A DNA stretch of 64,000 nt. It comes from Prosthecodimorpha staleyi (GTDB lineage Bacteria; Pseudomonadota; Alphaproteobacteria; Rhizobiales; Ancalomicrobiaceae). The first letter of the stretch is position 1. The number at the start of each line of letters is the position of its first letter. A program made the translations under genes and the position numbers. The stretch covers positions 124,001 through 188,000 of the forward strand of contig NZ_JAHHZF010000011.1 in the NCBI RefSeq assembly GCF_018729455.1, in the 5' to 3' direction. The notes under the pieces are model-generated. The model saw only the letters and a program-made list of their open reading frames with translations, was not told the DNA's origin and made no database searches. Below are positions 57,403-64,000 of the stretch, piece by piece.

Positions 57403-59940
57403 TCACGCCGTCTCCATTGCCTCGGCCACGATGGCGTCGGCGGCCTCGCGCAGCAGCGTCTCGTCGGCCTCGCCGGGGACGCGCTCCTTGCCGATTTCCA
57501 GCATGATCGGCACGGCCAGGGGCGAAATGCGGTCGAGCCGCTTGAGGACCGTGTGGCCCTTGATGCGGGCCAGCATCGCGCCGACCCGGCCGAGATCGAT
57601 CAGGCCGGCGGAGGCGTCCGCCCAGGTCGCGCGCAGCAGGATGTGGTCCGGCTCGTGGCTGCGCAGCACGTCGTAGACCAGGTCGGTCGAGACGGTGACC
57701 TGGCGGCCGCTCTTCTCCTTGCCGGGATGGCGCCGCTCGACCAGGCCGGCAATGACCGCATTGGTGCGGAAGGTGCGTTTCAGGAGATAGCTGTCGGCCA
57801 TCCAGGCTTCGAGATCGTCGCCGAGCATGTCCTCGTCGAACAGCGTGCCGAGCGACGGCTGCCCGTCCGCGAACAGCCGGCCGAGATCCTCGACCGCCCA
57901 GATGCCGAGCGCATAGTCGGTCGCCACGAAGCCGATCGGACGGGCGCGGAAGCGCTCCAGGCGCCGCGTCAGCAGCATGCCGAGGGTCTGGTGGGCGAGC
58001 CGGCCCTCGAACGGATAGGCGACCATGTAGTGCCGGCCGCCGCGCGGGAAGGTCTCGACCAGCAGTTCGTCGCGCTTCGGCAGCACCGAGCGAAGCTTCT
58101 GGATCGCCAGCCATTCGCCGACCTGGTCGGGCAGCCGCCCCCAGGCGGACGGGTCGGCCAGCATGCGGCGCACCTGATCGGCCAGATAGGTGGAGAGCGG
58201 GAACTTGCCGCCGGCATAGGCCGGGATGCGCGGGCTCTCGTCCCGGGTGCGCGTGACCAGCGCCTCGTTCTCGCGGATCGTCTCGAAGCGCAGCACCTCG
58301 CCGCCGAACAGGAAGGTGTCGCCCTTGGCGAGCGTCTCGAAGAAGAACTCCTCCATCTCGCCGAGCACCCGCCCGCCGCGTGCCGGCGTGCCGCCCGAGA
58401 CCTTCGAGACCAGCCGGACTTTCAGCATCGGCATTTCGACGATGGTGCCGACATTGAGCCGCCAGCCTTGCGCGATGTCGGGCGAGGCGACCCGCCAGAG
58501 CCCGTCCTTGCGCCGCCGGATCTTGGCATAGCGCTCGTAGACCTTGAGCGCGTAGCCGCCAGTCGCGACATAGTCGACGACCCGGTCGAAGGTGGCGCGA
58601 TCGAGCGCTCGGTACGGATAGGCGGAGGTCACCTCGGCATGGAGATCGTCGTCGGCGAAGGGGGCGGCGACCGCCATGCCGAGCACATGCTGGGCGAGCA
58701 CGTCGAGCGCGCCGGGGCGGATCGGCGGGGTGTCCTGGTCGCCGAGATAGTTGGCGTCGAGCGCCGCGCGGCATTCCAGCACCTCGAAGCGGTTGGCGGG
58801 CACCAACAGCGCGCGGCTCGGCTCGTCGAGCCGGTGGTTGGCGCGGCCGATGCGCTGGGCGAGCCGGCTCGCCCCCTTCGGCGCACCGACATGGATGACC
58901 AGATCGACATCGCCCCAGTCGATGCCGAGATCGAGCGTCGAGGTCGCCACCACGGCGTCGAGCGCGCCCGCCGCCATCGCGGCCTCGACACGCCGCCGCT
59001 GCGCGACATCGAGCGAGCCGTGATGCAGCGCGATTCTGAGCGTGTCCTCGTTGATGGTCCAGAGCTCCTGGAACACCATCTCGGCCTGGCTGCGCGTGTT
59101 GACGAAGATCAGCGTGGTCTTCGCCGATTTGATCGCCGCATAGATCTCCCCCATGGCGTAGCGCGCCGAATGGCCGGCCCAGGGGATGCGCTCTGCCGAT
59201 TCCAGGATGCGGATGTCGGGCCTGGCGCCGCCCTCGAGTCTCACGATGTCGGCCGGCGGCGTGGCGCCGTCCTGCGCGACCAGCCAGGCGGCCAGTTCGT
59301 CCGGATTGGCGACCGTCGCCGACAGGCCGACCGTGCGCAGGCCCGGCGCCAGCTTGCGCAGACGGGCGAGGCCCAGCGCCAAGAGGTCGCCGCGCTTCGA
59401 CGTGACCAGGGCATGCAGCTCGTCGAAGATCACCGTCTTCAGGCCGCCGAACAGGTCCTCCGCCTCGCGCGCGGCGACCAGCAGCGCGATCTGTTCGGGC
59501 GTGGTCATCAGGATGTCGGGCGGATCGGATTTCTGACGCTGGCGCTTGTGGGCGGGGGTGTCGCCGGTGCGGGTTTCGACCGTCACGTCCAGGCCCATCT
59601 CGGCGATCGGCCGCTCGACATTGCGCGCCACGTCGACGGCGAGCGCCTTGAGGGGCGAGACATAGAGCGTGTGGATGCCGCGCCGGCCGACGGTCCGGCC
59701 CCGGGCGGTCAGCCGGGCAGCGCGCGGCGTGCCGGCGAGATCGATCAGGCTCGGCAGGAAGCCGGCCAGCGTCTTGCCGGCGCCGGTCGGCGCGACCAGG
59801 AGCACGGGGCGGTCGGCCCACGCGCGGGCGATCAGGTCGAGCTGGTGCGGCCGCGCCGTCCAGCCGCGCGCCGCGAACCAGGCGGCGAAACGCGGCGGCA
59901 GCAGGGGATCGGGATCATGGGTGTCGGACGGGGCGCTCAC
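57403..59940 (-). CDS. ligase-associated DNA damage response DEXH-box helicase (Lhr-type)
   Basis: This 845-residue helicase belongs to the system that combines a DNA ligase, an Lhr-like helicase, an MBL-fold exonuclease and a phosphoesterase. It has the Walker A motif APTGAGKT (residues 50-57), DELH in VIFDELHALV, the SAT motif LSATVANP, and the conserved helicase C motifs (QRIGRANHR). A long C-terminal winged-helix region follows, with LRSVLPKRDELLVETFPRGGR. No ATG fits the start; a GTG at 59940 (MSAPSDTHD) is preferred. An exonuclease of the same system is at 62968. Confidence 0.92.
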   Translation of the reverse strand: MSAPSDTHDPDPLLPPRFAAWFAARGWTARPHQLDLIARAWADRPVLLVAPTGAGKTLAGFLPSLIDLAGTPRAARLTARGRTVGRRGIHTLYVSPLKALAVDVARNVERPIAEMGLDVTVETRTGDTPAHKRQRQKSDPPDILMTTPEQIALLVAAREAEDLFGGLKTVIFDELHALVTSKRGDLLALGLARLRKLAPGLRTVGLSATVANPDELAAWLVAQDGATPPADIVRLEGGARPDIRILESAERIPWAGHSARYAMGEIYAAIKSAKTTLIFVNTRSQAEMVFQELWTINEDTLRIALHHGSLDVAQRRRVEAAMAAGALDAVVATSTLDLGIDWGDVDLVIHVGAPKGASRLAQRIGRANHRLDEPSRALLVPANRFEVLECRAALDANYLGDQDTPPIRPGALDVLAQHVLGMAVAAPFADDDLHAEVTSAYPYRALDRATFDRVVDYVATGGYALKVYERYAKIRRRKDGLWRVASPDIAQGWRLNVGTIVEMPMLKVRLVSKVSGGTPARGGRVLGEMEEFFFETLAKGDTFLFGGEVLRFETIRENEALVTRTRDESPRIPAYAGGKFPLSTYLADQVRRMLADPSAWGRLPDQVGEWLAIQKLRSVLPKRDELLVETFPRGGRHYMVAYPFEGRLAHQTLGMLLTRRLERFRARPIGFVATDYALGIWAVEDLGRLFADGQPSLGTLFDEDMLGDDLEAWMADSYLLKRTFRTNAVIAGLVERRHPGKEKSGRQVTVSTDLVYDVLRSHEPDHILLRATWADASAGLIDLGRVGAMLARIKGHTVLKRLDRISPLAVPIMLEIGKERVPGEADETLLREAADAIVAEAMETA

Positions 59941-60074
59941 GCCATGAGAGGTAGCGCCGGCCCGGCCCGAGCGGAAGGGCGAGCGAACATTCCGATACCA
60001 CCTCTCGGGACGCTCCCGCCTCGCGGGCAGGTCCCGGAGCGTTGCGCGGTTTTTTGCACCATCCCGCACCGCAT

Positions 60075-60476
60075 TCCCGGCCGGAGCCGTAGGCGGAGAG
60101 CCGGGACCCACTCTGCCGTCAACAGTCCGTTCGGACCTGTTTTAATTGATGGTCTTGACGCCGCAGAGATCATAATGGACCCCGGATCGGCGGCCCTGCG
60201 GGCCTTGTCCGGGGATGCGCTGAGAGATTGCGGCAGGGGCTCCAACATCGGACCTTCCACTGCCCACTGCCCACTGCCCACTCCCGAATCCGCACTGCCC
60301 CGCGCCCGCGGGAATGATGCCCCGAAGGGCCGCATTCCCGGCCGGAGCGCCAGCGGAGAGCCGGGACCCACTCTGTTGGCGACCTGTCGCAAGACTTTGA
60401 TATAAATGGCGATCCCGACGCCCGCTGCGCTGCGAATGGGCCCCGGATCGGCGGCCCTGCGGGCCTTGTCCGGGGA
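60075..60476. repeat. second cluster of the palindromic repeat (two units)
   Basis: Units of 141 and 142 bp at 60075-60215 and 60335-60476 are related to the units at 55.9-56.3 kb: TTCCCGGCCGGAGC on the left, GGCCTTGTCCGGGGA on the right. Compared with the first cluster, the right arm has CCCTGCGGGCC in place of CCCTCCGGGCC, keeping it self-complementary. The two units are in direct orientation, 260 bp apart. They lie between the helicase gene start and the small secreted protein gene. Confidence 0.83.
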
Positions 60477-60559
60477 TGCGACCGCTCACGCCGACGGGGG
60501 CGCAGGGACGGGGGCACGGGGCTGACGCCGCGATGATCGGTGGCGGCCGAGCGCTTTCG

Positions 60560-60595
60560 AAAAGGTCTGCCCGGACAGGGAAAACCCTGCCCGGG
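60560..60595 (-). terminator. likely terminator of the 60.6-kb small secreted protein gene
   Basis: CAGGG pairs with CCCTG across an AAAA loop, extended by CCCGG/CCGGG around one A-C mismatch (60570-60595). On the minus strand a TTTT run follows after a few bases (60563-60560). It lies 35 nt after the stop codon. Confidence 0.55.
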
Positions 60596-60629
60596 ACGGC
60601 ATGATCCGGCCGCAGGCCGAGGCTTCCGA

Positions 60630-60950
60630 TCAGTTGCAGTCCCACCACTCGAAGGGCTGGCCATACATGTCCTGGCGGACGCTGCGGGTGCAGTTGCCGG
60701 AATGATTGCGCTGGCGGGGTGCCTGCACATAGCCGGGACCCGGCGGCGCGTAGTAGTAGCCCGGCTGATAGTAGCCGTAGGGGCCATAGGCACCATAGGC
60801 GCCCGCCGCCAGCGCGCCGCCGACCACCACGCCAGCCGCCGCGCCGGCCCAGACGCCGCCATGGCGGTGCCACGGACGGGCGTCGGCCGAGGACACCACG
60901 AGGGTCGAAGCCAGGGCTGCCAGAACGGCCGCTGCTGCGATCTTTTTCAT
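60630..60950 (-). CDS. small secreted Gly/Ala/Tyr-rich protein with C-terminal C-x17-C-N motif (B)
   Basis: This 106-residue protein has a signal peptide (about residues 1-24), a glycine-zipper-like segment (GVWAGAAAGVVVGGALAAG), a Tyr/Gly/Pro-rich stretch and ends CTRSVRQDMYGQPFEWWDCN (Cys87 and Cys105). The cysteine spacing and the Asp, Gly and Pro inside it match the protein at 56.5 kb residue for residue. The ATG at 60950 has GGAG upstream. It is divergent from the diguanylate cyclase across a region with a 24-bp palindrome. Confidence 0.82.
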   Translation of the reverse strand: MKKIAAAAVLAALASTLVVSSADARPWHRHGGVWAGAAAGVVVGGALAAGAYGAYGPYGYYQPGYYYAPPGPGYVQAPRQRNHSGNCTRSVRQDMYGQPFEWWDCN

Positions 60951-61061
60951 GTTTGCTACTCCAGTTCGGTCCAGCCGCCGCCTTCGGAAAGAAAGGCGGT
61001 CGGCTGCATCGCTGCCGGAACAAGTCTCCAGGGCCGGAAATCGTTCATTCACAAGGCCGTG

Positions 61062-61085
61062 ACTTATGATTTGATAATCATAAGT
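61062..61085. promoter_or_regulatory. 24-bp perfect inverted repeat between divergent genes
   Basis: ACTTATGATT (61062-61071) and AATCATAAGT (61076-61085) are exact complements around a TGAT centre. The sequence is AT-rich in a GC-rich genome. It lies 112 nt upstream of the small secreted protein gene and 68 nt upstream of the diguanylate cyclase gene, so it is a good candidate operator for either or both. The binding protein is unknown. Confidence 0.65.
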
Positions 61086-61152
61086 ATGAACATTTGCATC
61101 TATTTCCGGTCCGCTTCATGGACCGGCAGGACCTCTATGGGCATGAAATGTC

Positions 61153-61938
61153 ATGCACGGCATGAACACAATCTTCCGGGTCAGGACACGGCGAGAGGTC
61201 TGGCGTGGCGTCGTCGGCATCACGCTGATCTGCATCGTCGCTGCGACCGCCGCGGTGCTGCTGTCGGTCTGGATGATCACCGGCTCCCTGCGCATGGCCC
61301 TGGTATTCATGCCGCCGGCCGTCCTGATCCCGCTCGCCATCGCGCCCCCGGTCAGTTGGTTCGCCATGTCGATCGTCCGCTTGCTGACCCAGACGATCGA
61401 GCGCGTCGATGCCTATGTCCGGCTCGACACCCTGACAGGCGTCCTGTCGCGCGCCGTCCTGCTCGACCAGGCGCGCGAGGCGCTGCCGCGGGGCGGCAGT
61501 TTCCTGATGGTCGATGCCGATCACTTCAAGGCGATCAACGACACCTACGGCCACACGGTTGGCGACGAGGCGCTGAAGCGGATCGCCGAGGTGCTGCGTC
61601 GGGCCGCACCCGTCGATGCCCTGGTCGGCCGGCTCGGCGGCGAGGAGTTCGGCATCTTCCTGCCCGGGATGGACGCGGCCGAGGCGACAGCGACCGCCGA
61701 AACCCTGTGCCGGGCGATGCGCGAGCAGGGCCGCCGGGTCGCCGGCCACGACCTCGCCCTGACGATCAGCCTCGGCGGCGCCGCACACCAGGCGGCCGAC
61801 ACGCTGGAGGCGACCATGAAGCGCGCCGACATCGCGCTCTACCATGCCAAGCGCGCCGGCCGGGACCGGGTCCATATCGCCGCCGCCACCGAGACCATGC
61901 CGGCCCCGCGCGTTCGGCCGAAAATCGCGTCGGCCTGA
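61153..61938 (+). CDS. membrane-bound diguanylate cyclase (GGDEF)
   Basis: This 261-residue enzyme has two membrane helices (about residues 19-42 and 48-75) and a GGDEF domain (about 90-245) with the active signature GGEEF at 162-166, DADHFKAINDTYGH for metal and base binding, and LTISLGGAA. The inhibitory RxxD motif upstream of GGEEF is not present. It should make cyclic di-GMP in response to a membrane or periplasmic cue. It is convergent to the methyltransferase gene with 9 nt between stops. The ATG at 61162 is an alternative start. Confidence 0.9.
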   Translation: MHGMNTIFRVRTRREVWRGVVGITLICIVAATAAVLLSVWMITGSLRMALVFMPPAVLIPLAIAPPVSWFAMSIVRLLTQTIERVDAYVRLDTLTGVLSRAVLLDQAREALPRGGSFLMVDADHFKAINDTYGHTVGDEALKRIAEVLRRAAPVDALVGRLGGEEFGIFLPGMDAAEATATAETLCRAMREQGRRVAGHDLALTISLGGAAHQAADTLEATMKRADIALYHAKRAGRDRVHIAAATETMPAPRVRPKIASA

Positions 61939-61947
61939 CCCTCAGGA

Positions 61948-62865
61948 TCAGCGAGCCAGGACAGCCAGCAGTCCGCGGATCGTCTCGCCGCGGTCGCGGC
62001 GCAGGTCGACAGCATCGAGCGCGACCGGCACAAGGCCGGCCGCGGCGGCGCCGGCGACGACATGCTCGCGGCCATGGCCGTAGCGCAGGCTGTCGCGCAG
62101 CCGGTAGCCCGGAGCGCCGGTCGCCTCGTCCCATTCGACCGTGAAGGCGAGCAGTCCGCCCGGCGCCATCGCCCGCGCAGCCGCGGCGAGAACCGGATGC
62201 AGGTCGCCCAGATAGCAGAAGACATCGGCTGCCAGCACGAGATCGAGCGTGCCCGGCGCGCGCGCCGCCAGGGCTTCGACGACATCGCCGACCGCGAGGT
62301 CGTCATAGAGCCCCTTGGCCAGGGCGCGCGCGACCATGCGCTCGGAGAGATCGACCCCGTCGATCCGGTCGACCCGGTCGCGGACCGCCTCGGCCATCAG
62401 CCCGGTGCCGCAGCCGAGATCGAGCGCGGCGGCGAAGCGCCGGCCCGGTGCCGTTGCGGCGAGCGCCGCCGCGATGGCCGCCGGCGCGCGGTAGCCGAGC
62501 CGGCCGACCAGCGCTGCATCGAAATCCTCGGCATAGCCGTCGAACAGCGCGCGGACATAGCCGGCCGGCGGCGCGGCGGGGCTGGTGCCAGCCAGCCGGG
62601 CGGCATGGAGCGCGGCGCCGAGCCGGTCCTCGGGATCGAGTTCGGCCGCCCGGGCGAAGGCCGCTGCGGCGCCGTCCCGGTCGCCGGCCTCGGCGCGGGC
62701 GCGGCCGAGCGCGAACCAGGCGGCGACCCAGTGCGGCGCGATCTCCAGCGCCTGGGCGTAGAGATCGGCGGCGCCCGCCGCATCGCCGGCCTCGGCCAGT
62801 GCCTCGGCATAGTCGTAGCGACGGTCGGCGATCAGGTCGCCGGAGGAGAGGAAGGTGGTCTGCAT
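61948..62865 (-). CDS. TPR-containing class I SAM-dependent methyltransferase
   Basis: This 305-residue protein has TPR repeats (about residues 18-90; DYAEALAEAGDAAGAADLYAQALEIAPHWVAAW) and a Rossmann methyltransferase domain (motif I in ALDLGCGTGLMAEA, DGVDLSERMV, then LDLVLAADVFCYLGDL). It resembles small-molecule methyltransferases with a TPR extension. The substrate is unknown. It is divergent from the exonuclease gene. Confidence 0.87.
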   Translation of the reverse strand: MQTTFLSSGDLIADRRYDYAEALAEAGDAAGAADLYAQALEIAPHWVAAWFALGRARAEAGDRDGAAAAFARAAELDPEDRLGAALHAARLAGTSPAAPPAGYVRALFDGYAEDFDAALVGRLGYRAPAAIAAALAATAPGRRFAAALDLGCGTGLMAEAVRDRVDRIDGVDLSERMVARALAKGLYDDLAVGDVVEALAARAPGTLDLVLAADVFCYLGDLHPVLAAAARAMAPGGLLAFTVEWDEATGAPGYRLRDSLRYGHGREHVVAGAAAAGLVPVALDAVDLRRDRGETIRGLLAVLAR

Positions 62866-62967
62866 GGGGCGATCCGCGTGGGGCTTCCTGATAGACCGGC
62901 CCCGGCGCCGAGGAAAGCCGCAGCGCGCTGCTGACGCGGCCGGTACGCCACCCTACATTCTGGCCCG

Positions 62968-64000
62968 ATGCCCGTCGCCGCCGATCTCCTCACCCTCACC
63001 CCCGCCGGGCTCTACTGCCCGCGCGGCGGCTTTCACATCGACCCGGTCCGCCCCGTCGACCGGGCGCTGATCACCCACGGCCATTCCGACCATGCCCGCT
63101 CGGGCCACGGCGCCGTGCTGGCGACGCCGGAGACGCTGGCCATCATGGCGGTGCGCTACGGCGAGAATTTCGCCGGCACCACCGAGGCCGCCGGGCTCGG
63201 CCGGCCGATCCGCATCGGTGACCTAGCCGTCACCTTCCATCCGGCCGGCCATGTGCTCGGCTCCGCCCAGATCGCGCTTGAAGCCGGCGGCGCCCGCATC
63301 GTCGTCTCCGGCGACTACAAGCGCCAGCGCGACCCGACCTGCAGCCCGTTCGAGCCCGTCGCCTGCGATGTCTTCGTCACCGAGGCGACCTTCGGGCTGC
63401 CGGTGTTCCGCCATCCGGACGCGCGCGGCGAGGCGGACAAACTCATCGGCTCGCTCGCCCTCTTCCCCGACCGGCCGCATCTGGTCGGCGCCTATGCGCT
63501 CGGCAAGGCGCAACGCATGATCGCGCTTTTGCGCGAGGCCGGCTATGACGACACGATCTTCCTGCACGGCGCGCTGGAGCGGCTGTGCCAATTCTACGAG
63601 AGCCGCGGCATCGAACTCGGTCCGCTCGATCCGGTGCGCGGGCTGAAGCCGAAAGATCTGGCCGGCCGCATCGTGCTCTGCCCGCCCGGCTCGATGGCCG
63701 ATCTCTGGTCGCGCCGGCTCGGCGATCCGGTCACGGCCTTCGCGTCCGGCTGGATGCGGGTCAGGGCGCGCGCCCGCCAGCGCGGCGTCGAACTGCCGCT
63801 GATCGTCTCCGACCATGCCGACTGGGACGACCTGACCGCGACCATCGAGGAGACCGGCGCCGGCGAGGTCTGGGTCACCCACGGCGCCGAGGAGGCCCTG
63901 GTCCACTGGTGCCGCCAGCGCGGCCTCGATGCCCGCCCGCTGAACCTGCTCGGCTATGGCGACGAGGGCGAGGCCGAACCGGAGGGATCGCCGGCCGCCG
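62968..64000 (+). CDS. ligase-associated MBL-fold exonuclease (cut by window edge)
   Basis: This frame is open to the right edge (344 codons seen). It is a metallo-beta-lactamase-fold nuclease of the CPSF/beta-CASP type that partners an Lhr-like helicase and a DNA ligase in a damage response module. The metal site HGHSDH is at residues 37-42, with a later histidine in HPAGHVLGSAQIAL, and SGDYKRQRDPTCSPFEP is diagnostic. The C-terminal SDHADWDDL matches the beta-CASP motif C region. The ligase gene is probably just beyond the window. Confidence 0.92.
   Translation, partial: MPVAADLLTLTPAGLYCPRGGFHIDPVRPVDRALITHGHSDHARSGHGAVLATPETLAIMAVRYGENFAGTTEAAGLGRPIRIGDLAVTFHPAGHVLGSAQIALEAGGARIVVSGDYKRQRDPTCSPFEPVACDVFVTEATFGLPVFRHPDARGEADKLIGSLALFPDRPHLVGAYALGKAQRMIALLREAGYDDTIFLHGALERLCQFYESRGIELGPLDPVRGLKPKDLAGRIVLCPPGSMADLWSRRLGDPVTAFASGWMRVRARARQRGVELPLIVSDHADWDDLTATIEETGAGEVWVTHGAEEALVHWCRQRGLDARPLNLLGYGDEGEAEPEGSPAA

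Noticed and set aside
55911-60476. CRISPR array as an explanation for the repeats
   Set aside because: Units are about 140 bp, palindromic and only two per cluster, with no short repeat-spacer pattern and no cas genes.

Overview
This is high-GC DNA from an alphaproteobacterium, most probably of the order Hyphomicrobiales (Rhizobiales). The evidence is a C4-pathway 5-aminolevulinate synthase, a FixLJ-FixK oxygen-sensing locus next to cbb3 oxidase genes, an IalB-family protein, a PodJ/Sel1-type polarity protein, a class I lysyl-tRNA synthetase and Rhizobiales-type small secreted proteins. I cannot name a genus. Nothing looks like a phage, plasmid or integrative element. No tRNA, rRNA, CRISPR array or transposase was seen.

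Left edge (1-4.4 kb, minus strand): a purine-catabolism cluster hiuH-xdhA-xdhB, running off the window, with a LysR regulator and a stand-alone receiver protein upstream.

Microaerobic island (4.6-27.4 kb): hemA (plus); ccoGHIS (minus), for assembly of the cbb3 oxidase; a thioredoxin-CcdA pair (plus) in which ccdA carries a one-base frameshift; ccoNOQP (minus), the oxidase itself; hemN (plus), for anaerobic haem synthesis; and fixL-fixJ-receiver-fixK (minus), the oxygen sensor cascade. Four TTGAY-N4-RTCAA boxes, upstream of hemA, ccoG, ccoN and hemN, tie these genes into one FixK regulon. FixL senses O2, FixJ should switch on fixK, and FixK should activate haem synthesis and the high-affinity oxidase. 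A PemK/MazF-type toxin, an EamA transporter, an AbrB-type membrane protein, a phosphotransferase and a YbaK deacylase lie between.

Central region (27.5-43.3 kb): an aminotransferase, MscL, and then an overlapping operon of a transporter-like hybrid histidine kinase, a very unusual fusion of a possible glycosyltransferase-like domain to a DegT/StrS sugar aminotransferase, and a PglD/NeuD-like acyltransferase, facing a NarL-type regulator. Proline iminopeptidase, a DUF1475-type protein, YjbQ, two FHA-domain proteins, a CPA2 antiporter, an esterase and IalB follow.

Right region (43.3-64 kb): a MerR regulator, a 1485-residue PodJ-like protein, a MATE exporter, a histone-deacetylase-like hydrolase, small membrane proteins, aquaporin, lysyl-tRNA synthetase, a TerB-like protein, and two clusters of a 140-bp palindromic repeat, each close to one member of a pair of small secreted C-x17-C-N proteins. 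The window ends in two parts of the ligase-associated DNA repair system (DEXH helicase and MBL-fold exonuclease), separated by a diguanylate cyclase, a methyltransferase and one of the small secreted proteins.
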